This document shows positions 1 through 4,770 of a DNA stretch of 6,779 nucleotides, piece after piece; positions within the stretch are counted from its first letter, which is position 1; the number at the start of each line of letters is the position of its first letter. The notes under the pieces were generated by a model. That model saw only the letters and a list, made by a program, of their open reading frames with translations, did not search any database and was not told the origin of the DNA. A program made the position numbers and the translations under genes. Source of the DNA: DASQUK01 sp050744525 (GTDB lineage: Bacteria > Actinomycetota > Acidimicrobiia > Acidimicrobiales > VFJN01); the NCBI GenBank assembly GCA_050744525.1, contig JBOGHG010000219.1:1-6779 (forward strand), in the 5' to 3' direction.

Positions 1-21
1 TTCTTGCACTCGCCCTGCAGG

Positions 22-417
22 TTACCCGTGAGCGGTGGGTGCCACGGGGGAGCCGTGGTGCAGCACCATGCGCCAGCGGCCGTCGATGCGGCGGAACATG
101 TTGACGGCGGCCACCGTCCCACCGACCTGGTCCCCGATCAGGTTCTCGTCGACGGTCACCCAGGCGAGCTCGCCGGCCAGATGCACGCGCTCGTCGGTGA
201 GGATGAACTGCAGGTGCTGTGGCCCGCCGAAGAGGGCGAACCACGACCCGGCCACGGCGCCCCAGCCGTGCAGGGTCTTCCATCCCGGATGCGTGCACAC
301 CACCCCGTCGTCGTGCACCCACACGTCGGACATGGCGTCGAGATCGCGCGCCTCGAACGCCTCGTAGAAGTCCCGGTTGGCGGCCAGGACCGCCTCGACG
401 TCGACCGTCTCCGCCAT
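22..417 (-). CDS. SnoaL-like / NTF2-fold small protein
   Basis: This 131-residue protein has the size and pattern of the SnoaL_3 / DUF4440 branch of the NTF2-like superfamily. It opens with a helix (about residues 6-30, including NRDFYEAFEARDLDAM) and a WVHDDGVVCTHPGW stretch. Then come a WGAVAGSWFALF helix and strands ending in FRRIDGRWRMVLHHGSPV, which is the typical last hairpin of the family. The fold is a small cone-shaped alpha+beta barrel. Members include polyketide cyclases, ketosteroid isomerase-like enzymes and many proteins of unknown role, so no substrate can be named. There is no signal peptide, so it is probably cytoplasmic. The ATG at 417 is supported by a TANNNT hexamer 8 nt upstream and the lack of a Shine-Dalgarno sequence. 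The gene is divergent from the alpha/beta hydrolase across 74 bp. The fold call is firm and the function is open. Confidence 0.9.
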   Translation of the reverse strand: MAETVDVEAVLAANRDFYEAFEARDLDAMSDVWVHDDGVVCTHPGWKTLHGWGAVAGSWFALFGGPQHLQFILTDERVHLAGELAWVTVDENLIGDQVGGTVAAVNMFRRIDGRWRMVLHHGSPVAPTAHG

Positions 418-425
418 CAGGGCCG

Positions 426-431
426 ACCCTA
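426..431 (-). promoter_or_regulatory. -10-like hexamer (TAGGGT) before the SnoaL-like gene
   Basis: On the minus strand TAGGGT is followed by 8 nt (CGGCCCTG) and then the ATG. This TANNNT-to-start spacing would place the transcription start at or next to the start codon, giving a leaderless mRNA. No convincing -35 or Shine-Dalgarno sequence is visible. The same arrangement recurs at four other genes here, which strengthens the call. It rests on pattern only. Confidence 0.5.
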
Positions 432-491
432 TCGCCGCGAGCCGGGAGCGCCGGTTGGGCCGTCGGCCGGGGCCACTGCCAGCATGGCGGC

Positions 492-1343
492 GTGCCCCCC
501 ATCCAGCAGGTGCCCTCGACCGACGGTGTCACGCTCGCGCTCATCGACCTCGGTGGCGACGGTCCGCCACTCCTGTTCTGCCACCCCACCGGGTTCCACG
601 GGATGATCTGGGCACCGGTGGCCGCGCACCTGGCCGAGGTGGCCCACGGCTGGGCGCTCGACTTCCGCGGCCACGGGGACAGCACAACGCCCGCCTCGAT
701 GGACTTCGCGTGGGCGCGCATGGTCGACGACGTCCTCGCCGTCATCCACCACCTGGGGGCCAGCGACGTCAAGGCCGTCGGCCATTCCATGGGCGGTGCC
801 GCCCTGTTGCTGGCCGAGCTGCGCCGCCCCGGCACCTTCGCCGGGCTCTGGCTGTACGAGCCGATCGCCTTGCCCAGGTCCGAGGGCAGGTCGGCCTCCA
901 ACCCGATTGCCGCCACGGCCCGGCGCCGCCGCCCCTGGTTCCCCGACCGCGAGGCGGCCTACACCAACTTCGCCGCCAAACCACCGCTCGACGCCCTCGA
1001 CCCCGCTGCCCTGCGGGCCTACGTGGACCACGGGCTGCGGCCCCGCCACCCCGACGACGGCGACGATGCCGTCGAGCTCAAGTGCTCGCCGGAGGTCGAG
1101 GCCCGGGTGTTCGAGAACGGGGCATCCGCGGGCGCGTTCGATCGCCTGGGCGACGTGCGGGTAGCGGTCACGGTCGCGGCCGGCGGCGACGGGGGCGGCG
1201 GTCCCGCGCAGGTGGCGCCGCTCATCGCCGACGCGCTGCCGCAGGGGCGCCTCGCACGGTTTCCGCATCTCACCCACTTCGGGCCGCTGGAGGATCCTGC
1301 CGGCATCGCCGACGCGATCCGGGCAGGCCTCGACCTCGGCTGA
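492..1343 (+). CDS. Alpha/beta hydrolase
   Basis: With a GTG start at 492 the product is 283 residues, normal for a single-domain alpha/beta hydrolase. An early LLFCHPTGFHG (about 27-37) matches the oxyanion-hole strand and HG-type loop, and DFRGHGDS (57-64) is the usual strand-4 motif. GHSMGG (97-102) is the nucleophile elbow with Ser99. THFGPLEDP (261-269) carries the expected catalytic His262. The acid is less clear: Asp233 in a glycine-rich loop after the late beta-strand is the best candidate, with Glu123 after GLWLYEP as an alternative. The family hydrolyses esters, amides, epoxides or C-C bonds, and the substrate cannot be told. No signal peptide is seen. The start is chosen because similarity to the family begins just after it and no in-frame ATG lies nearby; GTG at 510 is possible. 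The glycine run GGDGGGGP at 231-238 is unusually loose. Confidence 0.88.
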   Translation: MPPIQQVPSTDGVTLALIDLGGDGPPLLFCHPTGFHGMIWAPVAAHLAEVAHGWALDFRGHGDSTTPASMDFAWARMVDDVLAVIHHLGASDVKAVGHSMGGAALLLAELRRPGTFAGLWLYEPIALPRSEGRSASNPIAATARRRRPWFPDREAAYTNFAAKPPLDALDPAALRAYVDHGLRPRHPDDGDDAVELKCSPEVEARVFENGASAGAFDRLGDVRVAVTVAAGGDGGGGPAQVAPLIADALPQGRLARFPHLTHFGPLEDPAGIADAIRAGLDLG

Positions 1344-1395
1344 CACGACCTCCCCCGCACCACGAGGGTCCGCCATTGGTGTCACACCCCGCGCC

Positions 1396-1401
1396 TACTG
1401 T
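1396..1401 (+). promoter_or_regulatory. -10-like hexamer (TACTGT) before the PD-(D/E)XK nuclease
   Basis: TACTGT is followed by CGGCGGC (7 nt) and the ATG at 1409, the spacing of a leaderless transcript. There is no Shine-Dalgarno motif in between, and no good -35 lies about 17 nt upstream. It suggests that the nuclease gene is transcribed separately from the hydrolase that ends 65 bp earlier. Confidence 0.5.
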
Positions 1402-1408
1402 CGGCGGC

Positions 1409-2251
1409 ATGGCGTTACCGGTACCACGATCGCTGAGCCCGTCGAAGGTGTCGTCGTTCACCGACTGCGCGCTCGCCTTCCGGTTCTCGGTGATCGACCG
1501 GCTGCCCGAACCGCCGTCGCCCGCGGCTACCAGGGGCACGCTGGTGCATGCCGCCCTCGAGCGCCTCCACCTGTTGCCGCCCGCCGAGCGCACGGTCGAC
1601 GCCGCGCTGGCCTGCCTGGCGGATGCCGCCGACGACCTGCGCGACGATCCCGAATACGTGGGGCTCGAGCTCGACTCCGACGACGAGGTCGCGTTCCACG
1701 CCGAGGCCGCGCAGCTGGTGCACAACTATTTTCGGCTGGAGGACCCCCGCACGGTGCGGGCGATCGGCCTCGAGCTGATGCTCACGGCCGAGGTCGACGG
1801 GCTGCCCCTGCGGGGGATCATCGACCGCCTCGAGCTCGACGGCGACGGCGGCCTCGTGGTCACCGACTACAAGACCGGTGCCGCGCCGTCGACGCAGTAC
1901 GAGCGCAAGCGCCTCTCCGGCGTCCACATCTACTCGCTGCTGTGCGAGCAGTTGCTGGGCCGGCGACCGACCCGGGTGCAGCTGCTCTTCCTGCGCGACC
2001 CCCTGGCCATCATCACCGAGCCGAGCGATCGCTCGACTCGCGGAACCCGGCGAACGCTCGGGGCGGTGTGGCAGGCGGTCGAGCGTGCCTGCCTGCGCGA
2101 GGACTTCCGGCCTCAGCCCTCCCGGCTGTGCGAGTGGTGCTCGTTCCGGGCCTACTGCCCGGCCTTCGGCGGCGACCCGGCCGCGGCCCGGGCGCTGGCC
2201 GAGCGCACCGACGCCGGGGCGGAACCACAGCTGGCGCTCGAGCTCGCCTGA
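1409..2251 (+). CDS. RecB/Cas4-like PD-(D/E)XK nuclease with Fe-S cysteines
   Basis: This 280-residue protein is a stand-alone PD-(D/E)XK exonuclease of the RecB/Cas4 type (PDDEXK_1 superfamily). After the N-terminal LSPSKVSSFTDCALAFRF comes RGTLVHAALE with His47, then Glu122, then IIDRLE with Asp139. The core motif is VVTDYKTG with Asp153 and Lys155, followed by GVHIYSLL in place of the usual QLxxYA helix. Cys20 plus C241-x2-C244-x5-C250 reproduces the one-plus-three cysteine pattern that binds a 4Fe-4S cluster in AddB, Cas4 and related enzymes. By family it should cut or resect DNA ends with Mg or Mn; its helicase partner, if any, is not in this window. The ATG at 1409 is preferred because of the -10-like hexamer 7 nt upstream; GTG at 1379 and TTG at 1376 are in-frame alternatives. 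No cas1, cas2 or repeat array is nearby, so it should not be called Cas4. Confidence 0.9.
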   Translation: MALPVPRSLSPSKVSSFTDCALAFRFSVIDRLPEPPSPAATRGTLVHAALERLHLLPPAERTVDAALACLADAADDLRDDPEYVGLELDSDDEVAFHAEAAQLVHNYFRLEDPRTVRAIGLELMLTAEVDGLPLRGIIDRLELDGDGGLVVTDYKTGAAPSTQYERKRLSGVHIYSLLCEQLLGRRPTRVQLLFLRDPLAIITEPSDRSTRGTRRTLGAVWQAVERACLREDFRPQPSRLCEWCSFRAYCPAFGGDPAAARALAERTDAGAEPQLALELA

Positions 2252-2269
2252 CGCGGGCGCACCGTCACG

Positions 2270-2827
2270 ATGTCGGGCCCCCTCGACGACATCACCCGAG
2301 CGATCGGCCGCCTCGACGGCGCCGTCGACGAACGCGTCGACCGCTTCCGGGGGCACCCGCACGTCGACCGGCTCATGTACGCCGCCTCCGAGCTCGGCGA
2401 CTTCAGCCTGGTGTGGCACCTGGTCAACACCGGGCGAGCCCTGGCACCGGATCGCCGCCTGATCCACGCCGTGAGGGTCGCAGCCATCCTCGGCGTGGAG
2501 TCGGCGCTGGTGAACGGCCCGGTGAAGGGCCTGTTCCGCCGCCACCGGCCCGCCTGGGAGCAGGCGCGGCCGCTGCGGCTGCGCCGCCCGCGCACGTCGA
2601 GCTTCCCCTCGGGCCACGCGTCCGCGGCCATGACCGCCGCCGGCGTGCTGAGCCAGGGCGACCCTCTGTGGCCGCTCTACTACGCGATCGGCGCAGCGGT
2701 GGCGAGCAGCCGGGTGTACGTGAAGATCCATCACCCCTCGGACGTGGTGGCGGGAGCCGTTCTCGGCGTGGTGCTGGCGCGCCTCGCGCGTCGGGCATGG
2801 CCCCTTCCTCCCGAGAACCCGGAATGA
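2270..2827 (+). CDS. PAP2-family phosphatase
   Basis: All three signature motifs of the type 2 phosphatidic acid phosphatase family are present in this 185-residue protein. They are K86-x6-R93-P94 (KGLFRRHRP), FPSGH at 112-116 with His116, and S147-R148-x5-H154 (SRVYVKIH) followed by HPSDV. The two histidines form and resolve the phospho-enzyme. Hydrophobic helices lie around 65-82, 117-127, 133-147 and 157-171, so it is probably a membrane protein, though the segments are short and alanine-rich. Substrates in the family include phosphatidic acid, undecaprenyl diphosphate and other lipid phosphates; none can be picked here. An N-terminal segment of about 35 residues is charged (DERVDRFRGHPHVDR) and probably cytosolic. 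The gene starts 18 bp after the nuclease stop, without a clear Shine-Dalgarno sequence, and its stop overlaps the next start, so it is probably in one transcript with both neighbours. Confidence 0.92.
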   Translation: MSGPLDDITRAIGRLDGAVDERVDRFRGHPHVDRLMYAASELGDFSLVWHLVNTGRALAPDRRLIHAVRVAAILGVESALVNGPVKGLFRRHRPAWEQARPLRLRRPRTSSFPSGHASAAMTAAGVLSQGDPLWPLYYAIGAAVASSRVYVKIHHPSDVVAGAVLGVVLARLARRAWPLPPENPE

Positions 2828-3456
2828 CTCGGCGCGCCAGCCCGTTGACCCACCCGATGACCGACTTCGCCGTGACTTGGGACTACCGGTGCCCGTTCGC
2901 CCGCAACGCGCACGAGCACATCATCGAGGCGCTCCGCGCCGGCGCCCCGTGGACCGTCCGATTCGTGCCGTTCTCATTGGCGCAGGTCCACGTCGCCGAG
3001 GGCGAGCCCGACATATGGAGCCGTCCGCAGGACGACTCGGGGCTGCTCCCCATGCAGGCGGCCGTGGTGGTACGAGACCAGTTCCCCGACCGGTTCCTCG
3101 ACGTCCACGAGGCGTTGTTCGCCCTCCGTCACGACGAGGGCAAGCACCTCGAGGCTCCCGACGAGGTACGCCGGGTGCTCACCGACTCCGGCGTGGACGC
3201 CGACAGGGTGTTCGCCGAGATCGACGGCGGGCAGGCACTGGAGCGAGTCCGGGTCGAGCACACCGCCGCGGCCGAGGATCACGAGGTGTGGGGCGTCCCG
3301 ACCTTCGTCCAGGGTGAGGGGGCCGTCTTCGTGCGGCTCATGGAGCGCCCCCGGGGCGACGCCGAGCTGGCGACGCGAACCATCGAACGCGTCGTGGCGC
3401 TGTTGACCGAGTTCCCCGAGCTCAACGAGTTCAAGCACACCTCGCTGAAGCGCTGA
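2824..3456 (+). CDS. DsbA-family thioredoxin-fold protein
   Basis: This 210-residue protein looks like a DsbA / 2-hydroxychromene-2-carboxylate isomerase-type thioredoxin fold. It begins with a beta-strand and active-site-like turn (VTWDYRCPFARNAHEH, residues 17-32). It ends with WGVPTFV (156-162), in which Pro159 is the cis-proline loop of the fold, with the all-helical insertion between. The active-site turn has only one cysteine, Cys23 (C-P-F-A instead of C-x-x-C). It therefore cannot form the usual dithiol pair and may act as a monothiol or as a glutathione/mycothiol-S-transferase-like isomerase. No signal peptide is seen, so it is probably cytoplasmic. The ATG at 2824 overlaps the PAP2 stop as ATGA, which favours translational coupling. 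The ATG at 2857 (199 residues) is a real alternative, because the conserved region starts right after it. The substrate is unknown. Confidence 0.82.
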   Translation: MTRRASPLTHPMTDFAVTWDYRCPFARNAHEHIIEALRAGAPWTVRFVPFSLAQVHVAEGEPDIWSRPQDDSGLLPMQAAVVVRDQFPDRFLDVHEALFALRHDEGKHLEAPDEVRRVLTDSGVDADRVFAEIDGGQALERVRVEHTAAAEDHEVWGVPTFVQGEGAVFVRLMERPRGDAELATRTIERVVALLTEFPELNEFKHTSLKR

Positions 3457-3478
3457 ATTCCCTGAAGCGCTGAATTCC
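3445..3478 (+). repeat. Perfect 17-bp tandem duplication across a stop codon
   Basis: CTGAAGCGCTGAATTCC occurs at 3445-3461 and again, without a mismatch, at 3462-3478. The first copy encodes the last residues (LKR) and stop of the DsbA-family gene. The second lies downstream and would be out of frame (17 is not a multiple of 3), so the protein is unchanged. The perfect identity suggests a recent slippage or duplication event. Confidence 0.95.
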
Positions 3479-3485
3479 CGTCGTC

Positions 3486-3511
3486 CGGCCGTCACCAGCA
3501 GGTGGCGGCCG
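3486..3511. terminator. Strong hairpin between convergent genes, probable bidirectional terminator
   Basis: The arms CGGCCGTCACC (3486-3496) and GGTGGCGGCCG (3501-3511) flank a 4-nt AGCA loop. They pair over 11 bp, with the single non-Watson-Crick position being a U-G wobble on the plus strand. The hairpin sits in the 69-bp gap between the convergent DsbA-like gene and the small minus-strand gene. There is no T tract on either side, as is common for terminators in high-GC actinobacteria. The structure is seen; the terminator role is inferred from position. Confidence 0.65.
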
Positions 3512-3525
3512 AGGGCCGGGACTCC

Positions 3526-3729
3526 TCAGCCCGGCACCGGCACGTCGAAGTCGTCCCGGTCGTCGCTGCCGTCCGGGCCCGGGTTGGCGAGCAACGTCCG
3601 CACGTCGAGCAGCAGGTCGGCCACCTCGTTCGAGGACACCAGCTCACGGTGGAGCAGATCACCCAGGCCCTTGTCTATTACGGCCAAGGCCTCGCTGATC
3701 GTCTCGTCAAGCGTATGGGTCTCGGTCAT
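3526..3729 (-). CDS. Small protein of unknown function (67 residues)
   Basis: I do not recognise a named family. The 67-residue product begins MTETHTLDETISEALAVIDK and is mostly helical: an amphipathic helix at about 7-25, then HRELVSSNEVADLLLDVRTLL (about 26-47). It ends in an acidic, disordered tail (GPDGSDDRDDFDVPVPG). It has no cysteine and no membrane segment, so a small soluble helical-hairpin protein, possibly a binding partner or regulator, is plausible but unproved. The ATG at 3729 is chosen over one 42 bp upstream (3771) because a TANNNT hexamer ends 8 nt before it. The extra upstream residues (SSPTVERPVWWAA) would also include the promoter region. It reads like real coding sequence (periodic hydrophobics, ordered helix then tail), and it lies 101 bp downstream of the YceH-like gene on the same strand. 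Confidence 0.7.
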   Translation of the reverse strand: MTETHTLDETISEALAVIDKGLGDLLHRELVSSNEVADLLLDVRTLLANPGPDGSDDRDDFDVPVPG

Positions 3730-3737
3730 TGCCGCCC

Positions 3738-3743
3738 ACCATA
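3738..3743 (-). promoter_or_regulatory. -10-like hexamer (TATGGT) before the small gene
   Basis: On the minus strand TATGGT is followed by GGGCGGCA (8 nt) and the ATG. This is the closest of the five to a standard -10 box. A weak GGGCGG purine stretch lies in the spacer but is too near the start to be a normal Shine-Dalgarno sequence. The hexamer supports an independent, probably leaderless transcript and decides the start codon. Confidence 0.5.
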
Positions 3744-3830
3744 CCGGTCGCTCGACGGTCGGCGACGACACCGAGCGGCGAATCGGTCACACCGGGACGG
3801 GTTGCCTCGACCACGGCGGTCGCGGATCCA

Positions 3831-4709
3831 CTAGCGGAGGGCGGCCAGCTCGGCCTCGATGCGCGTCAAGCGGCGCTCGATGTCGCGTATGCGCTCGGCC
3901 AGGTCGGACATGTCCTCGGCCACAGTGAGCTGGGGAAGAGTGGCGAGGTGGTTGCCGCCCACGTCCGGTGGTGGGGGCGGCGGGGGCAGCGGCGGATCGG
4001 CCCGCCAGTCGCTCGAACGATAGGCGGGACGGGAGTCGGGGTCCGGGAGTGGCTCGGCGACCCGGGCGGTCGGCGGGCCCCCTCGCTCCAGCGTGTCCGC
4101 CAAGCGCTGCTCCAGGTCGGCGACCCGTTTGGACAGCTCGGCGTAGGACGGGGGCAGGGCCTCGGGCGGTGCGGCGCCGCCCGCCGGCTCGCCGCTGGGG
4201 AGCCTCGGGAAGGGCCCGGTGAGCACCTGGACCCACCGGGTCTCGCCGCCCTCGCCGTCGCCCTCCTGGCGGGCTGCGAACGGCGTCGGGGTGCGGGCTG
4301 CCAGCATGTCGAGTACCGCGTCGACGTCGGCAGGGTCGGCAAATGGTGCCAGCCGCCGCGCCCGCTCCCGCACCTCGGAAACGGTCTGGACGCCGTGCAG
4401 CAACAGGACCGCCAGCACCGCCAGGTCGCCCGGTCCCATCCGCCAGCGCTCGCCGGCGCGGTGGCGGTAGCGGGTGGTGCGCTCCCCCGGGGCGCGCCCC
4501 AGATCGGACCGCGCCAGGCCCTTCGACTTGAGCGCCAGCAGTGTGTCCTCCACCGTGCGGTCGTCGTAGGCGACCACCGGACTCCGCCCGCTGGCCTGGT
4601 TGCAGGAAAGGCGCAGGTCGTTGAGCGTGACCGGGTACGCCTCTGGGGCAACCGCCTCCCGCTCGATGAGGCACGCGAGCACGCGCCCCTCGGCCTCCGT
4701 CAGATCCAT
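3831..4709 (-). CDS. YceH / DUF480 (UPF0502)-family double winged-helix protein with a C-terminal extension
   Basis: The first 165 residues of this 292-residue protein match the YceH/UPF0502 family. They open with LTEAEGRVLACLIEREAVAPEAYPVTLNDL, followed by the family hallmark CNQASGRSPV (36-45). A second winged-helix half starts at about 92 (PGDLAVLAVLLLHGVQTVSEVRERARRL). The family is predicted to bind DNA or to act in a complex, but its biochemical role is not established. Family members are usually a little over 200 residues, so about 80 residues are extra here. These comprise a short coiled coil (189-208), a proline-rich linker with seven prolines in a row (242-248), and a second coiled coil at the very C-terminus (267-291, AERIRDIERRLTRIEAELAAL). 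The tail suggests oligomerisation or partner binding. The ATG at 4709 is supported by a TANNNT hexamer 9 nt upstream. The gene is divergent from the LLM oxidoreductase. Confidence 0.9.
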   Translation of the reverse strand: MDLTEAEGRVLACLIEREAVAPEAYPVTLNDLRLSCNQASGRSPVVAYDDRTVEDTLLALKSKGLARSDLGRAPGERTTRYRHRAGERWRMGPGDLAVLAVLLLHGVQTVSEVRERARRLAPFADPADVDAVLDMLAARTPTPFAARQEGDGEGGETRWVQVLTGPFPRLPSGEPAGGAAPPEALPPSYAELSKRVADLEQRLADTLERGGPPTARVAEPLPDPDSRPAYRSSDWRADPPLPPPPPPPDVGGNHLATLPQLTVAEDMSDLAERIRDIERRLTRIEAELAALR

Positions 4710-4718
4710 AGGAGATCG

Positions 4719-4724
4719 ATGGTA
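4719..4724 (-). promoter_or_regulatory. -10-like hexamer (TACCAT) before the YceH-like gene
   Basis: On the minus strand TACCAT is followed by CGATCTCCT (9 nt) and the ATG at 4709. The spacer is pyrimidine-rich and cannot serve as a Shine-Dalgarno sequence, so a leaderless mRNA is the simplest reading. It shares the 61-bp divergent intergenic region with the promoter of the LLM oxidoreductase. Confidence 0.5.
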
Positions 4725-4755
4725 TGTGCCAACACCGCAGGCGCGCGGCGGCTAC

Positions 4756-4761
4756 TAGGTT
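4756..4761 (+). promoter_or_regulatory. -10-like hexamer (TAGGTT) before the LLM oxidoreductase gene
   Basis: TAGGTT is followed by GGCCCGGCC (9 nt) and the ATG at 4771. An overlapping TACTAG at 4753-4758 is a second candidate but does not end in T. There is no Shine-Dalgarno sequence and no clear -35. The pattern fits a leaderless transcript that would carry both the LLM and SDR genes. Confidence 0.45.
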
Positions 4762-4770
4762 GGCCCGGCC

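Noticed and set aside
419..430. Short inverted repeat AGGG-CCGA-CCCT just upstream of the SnoaL-like gene
   Set aside because: Four-base arms are too short to be distinguished from chance in DNA of this composition.
429..1385. A 318-codon open frame on the minus strand across the alpha/beta hydrolase
   Set aside because: It is the shadow of the hydrolase, which carries GHSMGG and the other catalytic motifs on the plus strand.
1409..2251. Calling the PD-(D/E)XK nuclease Cas4 and expecting a CRISPR system
   Set aside because: There is no array of spaced repeats and no other cas-like gene in the window. The cysteine pattern is shared by many non-CRISPR nucleases.
1415..2734. A 439-codon open frame on the minus strand across the nuclease and PAP2 genes
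   Set aside because: It is exactly antisense to two genes with intact catalytic motifs and shows no recognisable domain. Long antisense frames are expected at this GC content.
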